Assembly: GCF_901709675.1 (NCBI RefSeq)
Contig: NC_051092.1
Span: 5,956,491 to 6,020,490, forward strand
DNA: 64,000 nucleotides
Direction of reading: 5' to 3'
Origin: Syngnathus acus
Taxonomy: Eukaryota > Chordata > Actinopteri > Syngnathiformes > Syngnathidae
Part shown: positions 38,782 to 50,067 of the stretch, piece by piece
Position numbering within the stretch: position 1 is the first letter of the stretch
How the letters are laid out: the number at the start of each line of letters is the position of its first letter
Made by a program: the position numbers and the translations under genes
Notes under the pieces: model-generated
Told to the model about the DNA's origin: nothing
Databases searched by the model: none
The model's input: only the letters and a program-made list of their open reading frames with translations

Positions 38782-41700
38782 ATGTCCGCCAGCAACAGTC
38801 AGTCAGGCAAAGAGAGCCAAGAGAGGATGGAGACTCAGGTGAGTGGGGACGTCACAATCGACTGTTCCTCATCCCATCCGCGGTACCAACCACTTTCGCG
38901 TCCGACACAGATCATGGCCGTGGTGGCCCTCCTGGTGGGGCTCGTGTGGTCGTCCAACCCGAACCGTTGCTACGAGGAGGGGGAGCTGAGCAAGGTGGCC
39001 CTCAGGAAGCTGGCGAGCCACTACCCGCAGCCGCAGGAGCCTGAGGTGGTATCGGCCCACGACTCCCCCGCTGAGTGCCCCCTGGACCTCTACTCGCATT
39101 GGGACCTGGAGAAGAGGTCACTGTCTCCCTGGAGATACGTGTAAGCATCCTTTTCATCTTTATCAGCATCATCCGCATGTCCTGTACAGTTAAAAAGAAC
39201 TGCTTTCCAAATGACAACTGGATAAATAATGGTTAAATCAATCAAATGAAATGACACTTGAGTAACCCCAAATGCTCAGCTATCTTAACAGAAAATTACT
39301 TTACATTAGCATAACCATTGTTGAGTATTACTCGGATAAATGTTTTAACATGTGAAATTACTGTATCGAAAGTAATCTTGTGATATTATTTACACCTAAC
39401 TCAGTTACTTACAAGGTTTTATTCTAGTTAACAAAAAGTAAGGAAAAACTGAAATTGAAAAAAAACTTTTTGTTGATAAAATTAAATAAAAATGAATAAA
39501 AAACAAAACAAACTGAAACGAAATGATATGTTTATATAACTAACTCAAATTAATTGTAGCGAAAATAATTATCATTTTTGTCTTTGGCGATCATTTGAAA
39601 TTTTGTTCAGTGCAAAAGGGAAGGTCAAACAGTCGTTTGAGAATTGTAGTTTACTATATCACACAATACTTTTCATGGTCTTGATCTCCACAAATACTCC
39701 ACCTATTTACAAAACAATAATACTCAAACAAAACTAAACCAAAATGAAGCATTTTTGAAAATAAAATAAATCAAACTAACTGAATTTAAAAATTAAAGTC
39801 AAAGTGAAATGAACAATAACTATATTGTAAAAACAATCCAAATTTCCTGTTCGTCTGTCACTGCCAGCCATTTTAGTGCATTTTGACTGTATTGTGTTTG
39901 GTGCTCCACTTTGGTGGCAACCGTGGCATATCTAGAAACAGTGACACCTCAAACTTTATAAAAAAAAAACAAGACTATGAAATGGCTTTTGATGGCAAAC
40001 TAATTATCAAGGCATCACTGTGTCGCTGCATGGCTTAAGTTGAATGATTTTATGTGCAGTGTTTATCATGCGAGAGATTCATCCTCTAATCTTTATCTTC
40101 AACTTAAAAGCTGTGCTGATCTCAAAATCAAAATACATCTTAGCTAACACGTCACCCCAAAATGCACAATAGCATTTACAGTTACAGGTCAGCTTAATTT
40201 GACCTTTTCCAACTTTATAATGTTTCAGTACTTTGGCCAATGAAATAAATGTGTTTCCTGGCTCAATTAAAATGGGTATTTAACCAGTTTTCTTTATCAT
40301 GCTGTTTAAATGTTGACATCATGAGACAGACACAACACCCAAAAATGGTACCAAGGCTTCAAACAGAAATAATATTGCAGGGAAGTGGCCATTCAGAGTG
40401 TTTGTTGCACAGTGTAATCAATAGCAGGTTGATAGAGAGACTGAAATTGATAGACTAGGTTTTGCTGTTCAAAATATAATACAGCATTAAACAGTTAGGC
40501 ATGGATTTAGAAGTTTAGGTCTAATTAAGTTCATCAGGTTACCTCTTGAAATTTCACCTCAAAACTGAATGTTTATTTTGATTGTATTAGATCATGTCCA
40601 TCACCTTTCACATTTAAAAAAAAAAAAAAAAAGGTGTATAAGTCGAGACTGATGAGGACAACAAATTACGTCACACTGCTTGCTGTGTGACTTGTGTGTC
40701 AACTGGTGCCATCAATTATTGAGGCGCTGACGCGCTCTCGCGCTATGATGACGAGTGATCACGTGATCGCTGAAACCAGCTGAGTCTGACAAGCGGTGTC
40801 ATGTGTTGTCATGACGGTATTTCCAGACTTTCACCATCTCGTACCTTACGTTTCCTTTGTTCCAAGTGAAAGGCATCAGTTAACCAACAAGTGGGAAATG
40901 ATCCTGTGGCGAAATCAGCAGGTGGGAAATGATCCTGTGACGAAATTGAACGCACCCATCTTGAAAGCACATTCGCTAGTATATTCCCCGATCGATATAT
41001 TTTGACGTTCAAAAACATTCGTGTGGATGTCAGATTAAACTCAATTTTTCTATTTTTATCTATCCATCCATTTTCTGATCGTTTTTCCTCACAAGGGTTG
41101 CGGGAGCCAATATCAGCTGACTTCGGGAAGTAGTTTGTTGTTTATACAGCGAAGTGGGCGGTACAGGGAGGATCTTTTGTCTTTACTTTTTTCAACCGGG
41201 TTTTGCAGCATTGCATCATTGTACAAATTGCATCATCATGACTCGTACAAAACTTGTGTTTGTTCTATTTATAACCCAGACCTATTTATAACCAGAGGTT
41301 TATGACCAGAATAGCATCAACTGACTCTTTCAAAACTGGACTTAAAACTCACCTCTTTACCTTAGCATTTCCGTAATTCCTCTCATATCTTGGTTGTCGT
41401 CCAGTTGTTTTAAACTTGTCCTTGTTTTGTTTTCTTGTTTTTTATCTGCCATGTAGCACTTTGAGATTCCCCCGAATGTAAAGTGCGTTATAAATATAAT
41501 TTATTATTATTATTATTATTATCAAGGAAGAGATCTGTCATTGGAAAAAGTATTCCCCCAAATATTGCTCGAGTAAAAGTAATTGTGGGAAAATTAGATA
41601 AGGAGTAACTGCTCAGTCACTTGTGATTTTTTTGATTGAAGGATGAATGTCAATTAGACAAAAGGTTAAACTGGGAGTGTGCAAATTCAGGTATACAGAC

Positions 41701-42779
41701 AATATCAGTCTAACTGAAACAATAATACATTTACTTTTGAGAAAATAACAAATTAAGGCAGATTCTGCCACACAAGAAATTTAAATAAAATAAATGTGTA
41801 TTTACACTCATGAAACAACACACTAGGCTAACACATCAGATACATTTGCTGTTTTTTTTTTTTAATATTCATTTATTTACTTAAACAGGTTTGTGACCCG
41901 AATTGAAATTCTTTTAATTTTGCTCCGATCAATTCCTCATTGTTTAACAATGCGATAGAGAGAAAACCAAATTCATTTTTGTTAGTTATTTTTGTTTTAT
42001 TGATTCCCCTCTTGCTCTTACCTGCATCTGCTATCATAACTGCATGTCTGATGTTTCTAACAAACCAATCCGTGTCCAAATCATAACAGTTGCCTTAATA
42101 CAAGTGAATGTACTGTATAGTACTTCAGTTTTATTATTAAACACAGCAAAATGCTGTTAATACCAATTCCTACCGAATTCCTTTAGAATTGTTAGGAAGT
42201 ATAATCATCAAAATAATGAAAACCATTGTAATCATGAAATCTTTCACTTTGTGTGAATCTGATGCTGTGCTGTCCACGAGAGTCCCTTTTTTAATTGAGC
42301 CACTGAAACAATGTATATACATGATCAAATAATATATTGTAATTTAAAGGGAGATGCCTTAATAGTTCGTCTATTAGTTTCCATGGCGGCGGCTCGGTGG
42401 CGCACTGGTTAGCACGTCCGGATCACAGTTAGGAGGGTGCCGGTTTGATTCCACCTCCGACCCACCCTGTACGGAGTTTGCATGTTCTCCCCGAGCCTGC
42501 GTCGCTCACCCTGCGCTGTCGTTTATCTCCAGATGGAGACCCATGAAGGACCACTACCCGTCCATCTACGTTGAAGCTCAGTGTCTGTGCTCCGGGTGCA
42601 TCGTGATCAACAGTAAAGGGAGAGCCGAGTTGACCCACGACTACAACTCGGCTCCCGTCAATCAGACCCGAGTGTTTCTGAAGCGGGAGCGCTGCGTTGA
42701 CGGGAAAACGTACTACTTGAAGCCTGTCTCCGTGGTTGTGACGGTGGGCTGCACCTGCGCCAGACCTCGTCTTGTGTAG
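38782..42779 (+). CDS. il17c: Interleukin-17C, secreted cytokine
   Basis: Epithelial IL-17 family cytokine; in mammals it signals through IL17RA/IL17RE. Coding exons: 38782-38838, 38911-39140, 42533-42779. Intron 1 is only 72 nt, a multiple of three and open, so an unspliced frame reads through it. Spliced, the leader is METQ|IMAVVALLVGLVWSS, a classic signal peptide; the ATG at 38827 has an A at -3 and G at +4 and is the better start, while 38782 would add 15 residues. The mature part has the family hallmark SLSPWRYV, then CLCSGC, one NQT sequon, ERC and the C-terminal GCTC, the cystine-knot cysteines. Length is 177 residues (162 from the second ATG). It follows zc3h18 as in mammals. A SINE abuts the last acceptor. 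Confidence 0.92.
41285..41522 (+). mobile_element. 3' end of a non-LTR retrotransposon in il17c intron 2
   Basis: The end reads TAGCACTTTGAGATTCCCCC, GTAAAGTGCGTTATAAATAT and then (ATT)n, which I recognise as the 3' tail common to several fish LINEs. No coding part remains. Confidence 0.6.
42383..42497 (+). mobile_element. Truncated tRNA-headed SINE next to il17c exon 3
   Basis: Head reads GGCGGCTCGGTGGCGCACTG then GTTAGCACG, with B-box-like CGGTTTGATTCC, followed by GGAGTTTGCATGTTCTCC. It breaks off within 36 nt of the il17c exon 3 acceptor. Same family as 8650-9022, opposite orientation. Confidence 0.75.
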
Positions 42780-43013
42780 TCTCATCTCAGGTCAACTATG
42801 ATCTCCTGCTGGAATGTGGATTTTGTGATGGTGGCGTCCCATTCCAGAACAATTGGAGTTGACCTTTTCTGTTTTTGCTGTAATTCAGTCAAGACTTTAG
42901 GGTTCAAAGTTGAACCAACTTTTATTTATTCTACACTATTTATTTATTGTCATGTTTACAGTGCTGCATTTTGTCTCATAAGGGGAATTTAAAAAAACAA
43001 AACTGTTTTTTTA

Positions 43014-43382
43014 ATGAAGATGTTCTAGTATTTTAACATACAGTATTCGGAACTCATTTGATCTATTCTGCAAGACTTAGATGTTTTGAGAGTGAACGAA
43101 GAACATCTGATATTGGAAGCCAGTGAATTGATGTATCTATGTTGATATCGTGTTTGTATTGTCCCAATGGGACCAGTCGACTGGATTTAAAAAGAGAAGT
43201 TTCTTTTATGAAGATGTTCTGGTATTTTAACATACAATATTCGGGACTCGTTTGATCTATTCTGCAAGGTTTAGATGTTTTGAGCGTGAACGAAGAAGAT
43301 CTGACATTGAAAGCCAGTGAATTGATGTATCTATGTTGATATCGTGTCTGTATTGTCCCAATGGGACCAGTCGACTGGACTT
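43014..43382 (+). repeat. il17c: Tandem duplication of about 194 bp in il17c 3' UTR
   Basis: Copy 1 at 43014-43207 and copy 2 at 43208-43382 are about 93% alike by eye (for example ATGAAGATGTTCT and GGGACCAGTCGACTGGA in both). They sit between the il17c stop and its polyadenylation signal. Confidence 0.85.
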
Positions 43383-43406
43383 GTATGGTTAGCTTCATTC
43401 AACCAA

Positions 43407-43412
43407 AATAAA
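43407..43412 (+). terminator. il17c: il17c polyadenylation signal
   Basis: AATAAA 628 bp after the stop codon, followed within 30 nt by TTTCTCATGGTTTGC. It is the first canonical hexamer after the stop. Confidence 0.6.
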
Positions 43413-44819
43413 GATGACATTACTTTCTCATGGTTTGCAGCCGTTTGCTGGGTTTCTTTGTCAGGCTGACATTTGTGTTGCTCATTTGAATTTGCATTGT
43501 GTTATTCGTCCTGAATGCAAAGGAATATGAAAAGAATACGATACAAATATGAGCTATTCACCATGTTATTGAAAGGTCATCTGATTCAGTGTTTCCCAAC
43601 CAGTGTGCCGTGTTCAGCTGTGCCGTGGGAAATTGTCGAACATTAAATACCGAGCGCATTGTAAACAGGATCGCCAAACCACAGGTCAGTTAGCGCAAGG
43701 CCTGGTCAGCCACTTGCTGATCGTGCATGCGTGGCAAATCGGAGAATCTTAAGATTTCATGTTGTGGCATCGGCACATACTCAGTTTATGCGTGTGTTGC
43801 TGTTAGTGTTGGCTCGTGAGTGAACGATTCGTTCAAAAGAACGATTTTGTTTTCAGTGAAAGAGAGTGAACGAATCACTTCCTAAAGTGATTCGTTCTTT
43901 TTTCAGTTCATATGACTTCAACCAGTAGGTGCCGGTAATGCGCATTGAAGCTGGTGCTAAGGATGTGCATTCCAGTTCTTTTAGGTGAACTGAATCTTTA
44001 GAATCAGTTCACTCAAAAGATTCGTTCTTCGATGAATCCCCCACACACACACTGATACAGCTTTTTTTTTTTTTTTTTTACATCCAGTGGAAACAACCCA
44101 TACACATTAAACAATACAACTACACACAATGGGTTCAAAAGAACGAATCTTTTCAGTGAACGAATCACTTCCTAAAGTGATTCGTTCTTTTTTCAGTTCA
44201 TATGACTTCAACCAGTAGGTGTCGGTAATGCCCATTGAAGCTGGTGCCACCTCGCCGTAAAAGAAAACGAAGAAGAAAATGACGTCACTTCCCGTTCACG
44301 AACGAGTCGTGAATTGCATTTCCCGTTCACCAACGAACGAATCTGTGAGTGAACGAATGATTGAGTGATTCGCATTTCCAGTTCATCGCGAGAACGGATC
44401 AGTGAGGGAACGAATCCTGACTTTCCCGTTCGCGAACGAGTCAATGGGTCAACTGCCTTCCTTCCCGTGCATCAACGGATCAGTCAGTGAACGTGTTGCG
44501 TCTCCCTCCTGGCGTGGACTATGCCTAAATATTGTTATCCAAGATATCTACTGCAATTTCACATTGGATTGCTGGTTTGAAATTTACTTTTATTATTATT
44601 TTTAATAAACATTTATGTTAAAACTTGTCTGGTGTTTTATTTCTTGTTTTTATATTCGCCAATTAAAACATAAAAATCAGACATTTGGTTAACTGCTTTA
44701 TATGACAATATGTGTAGGTACACCTCATGGACACTTCAATAGGTACACTACACGAGGTAAAAAGAATAAAAAAAGAATAAAATAAATAAAGGGTTAATTG
44801 CACAACAAAAGCACATTGA

Positions 44820-45095
44820 GATATTTTCTCGCACCTGGGATCGAACCAAGATCTTGCCGAGCAAGAGCCCGTGGCAGTAACCAGTCGGCTGTTTCAACAT
44901 TGCAGGCAATGGTCGTATGGACTGTTTTGTACTAGTACCTGTAGGTAGTGTACACGGTAAAAAAAATGAATAAATAAAGGGTTAATTGCACAACAAAAGC
45001 ACATTAATGAATTTTTTCGCACCTACGCTTGAACCAAGTTCTTACCAAGCAAGAGCTCGAGTTACTAACCATTCGGCTATTTCAACCGGCAGCCT
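44820..45095 (-). repeat. tRNA-like modules, left arm
   Basis: Two minus-strand modules each carry a B-box-like sequence (GGTTCGATCCC at about 44834 and a degenerate GGTTCAAGC at about 45024) followed by GGTGCGA. Inverted copies lie at 46835-46915 and 47030-47100. They resemble tRNA halves but do not fold as a full tRNA by eye. Confidence 0.5.
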
Positions 45096-45342
45096 ACAAT
45101 TACTGGTAGTGTTTTGTACTAGAGACGTGCGTTCCAGTTTAAGTGATGAATCTTTAGAATCGGTTGTGTGTGTTTAATGAGGGTAACTTGGAAAACATAT
45201 AGGAACGCAGCCCCGAGGACTAGCGCTTGACACCCGTGACCTTTGACCATGATATTTCCCTAATAAAATGGCCTGTTATTAGGTACACTTGAAAATGGCG
45301 GTGTACCTAATGGAGTGTCCATGTGATTCCTTCGTTAAGTGC

Positions 45343-46740
45343 ACCTGCGTGAAAAGTTTTTGGTCATTTTCACGTTCTGCAGGAGCTAAAACTTTTCACG
45401 CAGGTGCGCTTAACGAGGGACTCACGCGGACACTCCATTAGGTACACCGCCATTTTCAAGTGTACCTAATAACAGGCCACTTTATTAGGGAAATATCATG
45501 GTCAAAGGTCATAGGTGTCAAGCGCTAGTCCTCGGGGCCGCGTTCCAATATGTTTTCCAAGTTACGCTCGTTAAACACACCTGCGTGAAAAGTTTTAGCT
45601 CCTTTCACGTTCCGCAGGAGCTAAAACTTTTCACGCAGGTGCACTTAACGAGGGACTCACGCGGACACTCCATTAGGTACACCGCCATTTTCAAGTGTAC
45701 CTAATAACAGGCCACTTTATTAGGGAAATATCATGGTCAAAGGTCATAGGTGTCAAGCTCTAGTCCTCGGGGCCGCGTTCCAATATGTTTTCCAAGTTAC
45801 CCTCGTTAAACACACCTGCGTGAAAAGTTTTAGCTTCTTTCACGTTCCGCAGGAGCTAAAACTTTTCACGCAGGTGCACTTAACGAGGGAGTCACACGGA
45901 CACTCCATTAGGTACACCGCCATTTTCAAGTGTACCTAATAACAGGCCACTTTATTAGGGAAATATCATGGTCAAAGGTCATAGGTGTCAAGCGCTAGTC
46001 CTCAGGGCCGCGTTCCAATATGTTTTCCAAGTTACCCTCGTTAAACACACCTGCGTGAAAAGTTTTAGCTTCTTTCACGTTCCGCAGGAGCTAAAACTTT
46101 TCACGCAGGTGCACTTAACGAGGGACTCACGCGGACACTCCATTAGGTACACCGCCATTTTCAAGTGTACCTAATAACAGGCCACTTTATTAGGGAAATA
46201 TCATGGTCAAAGGTCATAGGTGTCAAGCGCTAGTCCTCGGGGCCGCGTTCCAATATGTTTTCCAAGTTACCCTCGTTAAACACACCTGCGTGAAAAGTTT
46301 TAGCTTCTTTCACGTTCTGCAGGAGCTAAAACTTTTCACGCAGGTGCACTTAACGAGGGAGTCACACGGACACTCCATTAGGTACACCGCCATTTTCAAG
46401 TGTACCTAATAACAGGCCACTTTATTAGGGAAATATCATGGTCAAAGGTCATAGGTGTCAAGCGCTAGTCCTCAGGGCCGCGTTCCAATATGTTTTCCAA
46501 GTTACCCTCGTTAAACACACCTGCGTGAAAAGTTTTAGCTTCTTTCACGTTCCGCAGGAGCTAAAACTTTTCACGCAGGTGCACTTAACGAGGGAGTCAC
46601 ACGGACACTCCATTAGGTACACCGCCATTTTCAAGTGTACCTAATAACAGGCCATTTTATTAGGGAAATATCATGGTCAAAGGTCACAGGTGTCAATCGC
46701 TAGTCCTCCGGGCTGCGTTCCTATATGTTTTCCAAGTTAC
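45343..46740 (+). repeat. 235-bp tandem array with strong hairpins
   Basis: Five near-identical units with an exact 235-bp step (landmark ATGGTCAAAGGTCATAGG at 45493+5, 45733, 45968, 46203, 46438), and a sixth divergent one at 46673. Each unit has a 23-bp inverted repeat (ACCTGCGTGAAAAGTTTTAG and its complement) around a loop of about 18 nt, plus a second one with 11-bp arms (ATTAGGTACAC / GTGTACCTAAT). The first hairpin, 45343-45408, is the symmetry centre of the large palindrome. Confidence 0.95.
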
Positions 46741-46834
46741 CCTCATTAAACACACACAACCGATTCTAAAGATTCACTTAAACTGGAATGCACGTCTCTA
46801 GTACAAAACAGTACCAGTAATTGTAGGCTGCCGG

Positions 46835-47105
46835 TTGAAATAGCCGAATGGTTAGTAACTCGAGCTCTTGCTTGGTAAGAACTTGGTTCAAGCCCAGGTG
46901 CGAGAAAATTCAATAATGTGCTTTTGTTGTGCAATTAACCCTTTATTTAGTTATTCTTTTTTTTTTTTACCGTTTACACTACCTACAGGTACTAGTACAA
47001 AACAGTCCATACGACCATTGCCTGCAATGTTGAAACAGCCGACTGGTTACTGCCACGGGCTCTTGCTCGGCAAGATCTTGGTTCGATCCCAGGTGCGAGA
47101 AAATA
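46835..47105 (+). repeat. tRNA-like modules, right arm
   Basis: Inverted copies of the left-arm modules: TAGCCGAATGGTTAG then GGTTCAAGCCC (about 46887), and GCCGACTGGTTACTG then GGTTCGATCCC (about 47080), each followed by AGGTGCGAGAAAAT. The A-box-like/B-box-like order suggests descent from a tRNA or SINE head. Confidence 0.5.
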
Positions 47106-47341
47106 TCTCAATGTGCTTTTGTTGCGCAATTAACCCTTTATTTTATTCTTTTTTTATTCTTTTTACCTCGTGTAGTGTACCTATTGAAGTGTCCATGAGG
47201 TGTACCTACACATATTGTCATATAAAGCAGTTAACCAAATGTCTGATTTTTATGTTTTAATTGGCGAATATAAAAACAAGAAATAAAACACCAGACAAGT
47301 TTTAACATAAATGTTTATTAAAAATAATAATAAAAGTAAAT

Positions 47342-48079
47342 AGGGGTGTAACGATTCATCAATACACATCGATTAATCGATATAATGCTCTACGATTTAT
47401 TGGCATCGATGCTAAACGTAAACATCGATTTATATCGCCGTGTTTGACCTCGGACATTAGACGCGACTTTATTTTGAAATCCAGTTCATTGTTGCTTGCT
47501 TCCTCTTTCCGGGAGCAGTACGCGGCGTGCTGTGTTGTGAGCAGAGCAGGCACGTGAAAGGGGAGCCGACAACTACGCGGCTCCTGGGCTGGTGCTATGG
47601 CTAGTGTCTGTCCAAGAAGACGAGGAAATTCGCTCCCCTTTGGGCTTCAAGTCATTCGTTTGGAAGCACTTTGGATTCCAAAGAAAAGATGGCTCAACGG
47701 ACAATTAAAATTATTGTGAATAAATAGTTCAGTAATGCACTTTAAAGTTAATGGTATTACAAAAAAAGAAAGAATATTCATTTTTCTTTACTTATATGAG
47801 AAAAAATATAGGAATTTGATAAAGTTCAGTGTTAAAATAAGCACTTTGTATACTACAATACTCTTGTAATTTCCTAAATAAAGAGTTTGCAGTACCTTGT
47901 TGATTTTGCGGATGAATTGTTATAAATCAGGATATTGTTCTATATCGATCGTAGAGCACTATATCGTGATGTATCGTGAATGAATCACAGCAGGCTTTAA
48001 GATATCGGCGAATATCGTATTGCGGTTCTTTGTATCGATATGATATCGTATCGTTACAAAACCCGCGATTTACACCCCT
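47342..48079. mobile_element. hAT element copy 1 (AGGGGTGTAA ends)
   Basis: TIRs AGGGGTGTAACGATTCATC and ...GCGATTTACACCCCT. Inside, around 47640-47715, one frame reads SFVWKHFGFQRKDGSTDN, like the BED zinc finger that opens many hAT transposases, with frame breaks before and after. Direct repeats AAAAGTAAAT (47332-47341 and 50611-50620) flank the whole block of copy 1, satellite and copy 2, not each copy alone. Confidence 0.85.
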
Positions 48080-50067
48080 AGTTTGTAACCCTAACCTTGA
48101 TTTAAAACCCTAGTCGGAAACCCTAACCCTAGCTTGAAACGCTAATTAGCAATGGCAAAACTCCTTGGAAACCCTGGTCAGAAACCCTAACCCTAGTTTT
48201 GAAAGCCTAGTTAGAAACCCCAATCTTAGAAACCCTAAAAGTAGTTTGAAACCCTCGTTGGAAACCCTAACAGCTTTAAAACCTAGTTTGTAACCCTAAG
48301 CTTGGTTTAAAACCCTAGTCGGAAACCCTACCCCTTGTTTGAAACTTTAATTAGCAATGGCAAAACTCCTTGGAAACCCTGGTCGGAAACCCTAACCCTA
48401 GTTTTGAAAGCCTAGTTAGAAACCCTGATCTTAGAAACCATAAAGTAGTTTGAAACCCTCGTTGGAAACCCTAACCCTAGCATTAAAACCTAGTTTGTAA
48501 CCCTAACCTTTGTTTAAAACCCTAGTCGGAAACCCTAACCCTAGTTTGAAACCCTAAATAGCAATGGCAAAACTCCTTGGAAACCCTGGTCGGAAACCCT
48601 AACCCTCGTTTTGAAAGCCTAGTTAGAAATCCTAATCTTAGAAACCCTAAAAGTAGTTTGAAACCCTCGTTGGAAACCCTAACCCTAGCTTTAAAACCTA
48701 GTTTGAAACCCTAACCTTGGTTTAAAACCGTAGTCGGAAACCCTGAGCCTAGTTTGAAACCCTAATTAGCGATGGCAAAACTCCTTGGAAACCCTAGTCG
48801 GAAACCCTAACCCTAGTTTGGAAAGCCTAGTTAGAAACCCTAAACCTAACCCTAACTCTAGTTTTGAAAGCCTAGTTAGTAACCCTAACCCTAACTCTAA
48901 CCCTAACCCTAGTTTTGAAAGCCTAGTTAGAAACCCTAACCCCAACCCTAATCCTAACCCTAACTTTGGAAACCCTAGTCGAAAACCCTAACCCTAGTTT
49001 TGAAAGCCTAGTTAGAAACCCCAATCTTAGAAACCCTAAAAGTAGTTTGAAAGCCTCGTTGGAAACCTTAAGCCTAGCTTTAAAACCTAGTTTGTAACCC
49101 TAACCTTGGTTTAAAACCCTAGTCGGAAACCCTAACCCTAGTTTGAAACCCTAATTAGCAATGGCAAAACTCCTTGGAAACCCTGGTCGGAAACCCTAAC
49201 CCTAGTTTTGAAAGCCTAGTTAGAAACCCTGATCTTAGAAACCATAAAAGTAGTTTGAAACCCTCGTTGGAAACCCTAACCCTAGCATTAAAACCTAGTT
49301 TGTAACCCTAACCTTTGTTTAAAACCCTAGTCGGAAACCCTAACCCTAGTTTGAAACCCTAAATAGCAATGGCAAAACTCCTTGGAAACCCTGGTCGGAA
49401 ACCCTAACCCTCGTTTTGAAAGCCTAGTTAGAAATCCTAATCTTAGAAACCCTAAAAGTAGTTTGAAACCCTCGTTGGAAACCCTAACCCTAGCTTTAAA
49501 ACCTAGTTTGAAACCCTAACCTTGGTTTAAAACCGTAGTCGGAAACCCTGAGCCTAGTTTGAAACCCTAATTAGCGATGGCAAAACTCCTTGGAAACCCT
49601 AGTCGGAAACCCTAACCCTAGTTTGGAAAGCCTAGTTAGAAACCCTAAACCTAACCCTAACTCTAGTTTTGAAAGCCTAGTTAGTAACCCTAACCCTAAC
49701 TCTAACCCTAACCCTAGTTTTGAAAGCCTAGTTAGAAACCCTAACCCCAACCCTAATCCTAACCCTAACTTTGGAAACCCTAGTCGAAAACCCTAACCCT
49801 AGTTTTGAAAGCCTAGTTAGAAACCCCAATCTTAGAAACCCTAAAAGTAGTTTGAAAGCCTCGTTGGAAACCTTAAGCCTAGCTTTAAAACCTAGTTTGT
49901 AACCCTAACCTTGGTTTAAAACCCTAGTCGGAAACCCTAACCCTAGTTTGAAACCCTAATTAGCAATGGCAAAACTCCTTGGAAACCCTGGTCGGAAACC
50001 CTAACCCTAGTTTTGAAAGCCTAGTTAGAAACCCTATTCTTAGAAACCCTAAAAGTAGTTTGAAACT
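48080..50067. repeat. Telomere-like CCCTAA satellite with 805-bp higher-order unit
   Basis: Built from GAAACCCTAACCCTAGTTTG-type words, including runs of perfect (CCCTAA) telomeric repeats. A basic period of about 205-208 bp is marked by AATGGCAAAACTCCTTGG (about 48151, 48356, 48563, 48771, 49160, 49368, 49576, 49965). Positions 48563, 48771 and 49160 each recur exactly 805 bp later, so two adjacent 805-bp higher-order units are nearly identical. ORFs in it (48785-48991, 49590-49796) are repeats, not genes. Confidence 0.95.

Noticed and set aside
45498-46644. Five repeated 68-codon ORFs in the 235-bp array
   Set aside because: They are open only because the units are recent copies. The frame runs through the hairpin and telomere-like 'GTGTACCTAAT' words and shows no domain.
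45343-46740. CRISPR-like array
   Set aside because: Regular spacing, but the units are identical throughout with no unique spacers, and the genome is vertebrate.
46835-47105. Functional tRNA genes
   Set aside because: B-box-like sequence is present but I could not form a full acceptor stem or anticodon arm by eye, and the copies are part of an inverted repeat.
48785-49796. Two identical Asn/Pro-rich ORFs
   Set aside because: They are translations of (CCCTAA)-type satellite on one strand and have no start context or neighbours to support a gene.
48080-50067. A real chromosome end (telomere)
   Set aside because: Unique genes continue on both sides and the CCCTAA words are interrupted by spacers, so it is interstitial.
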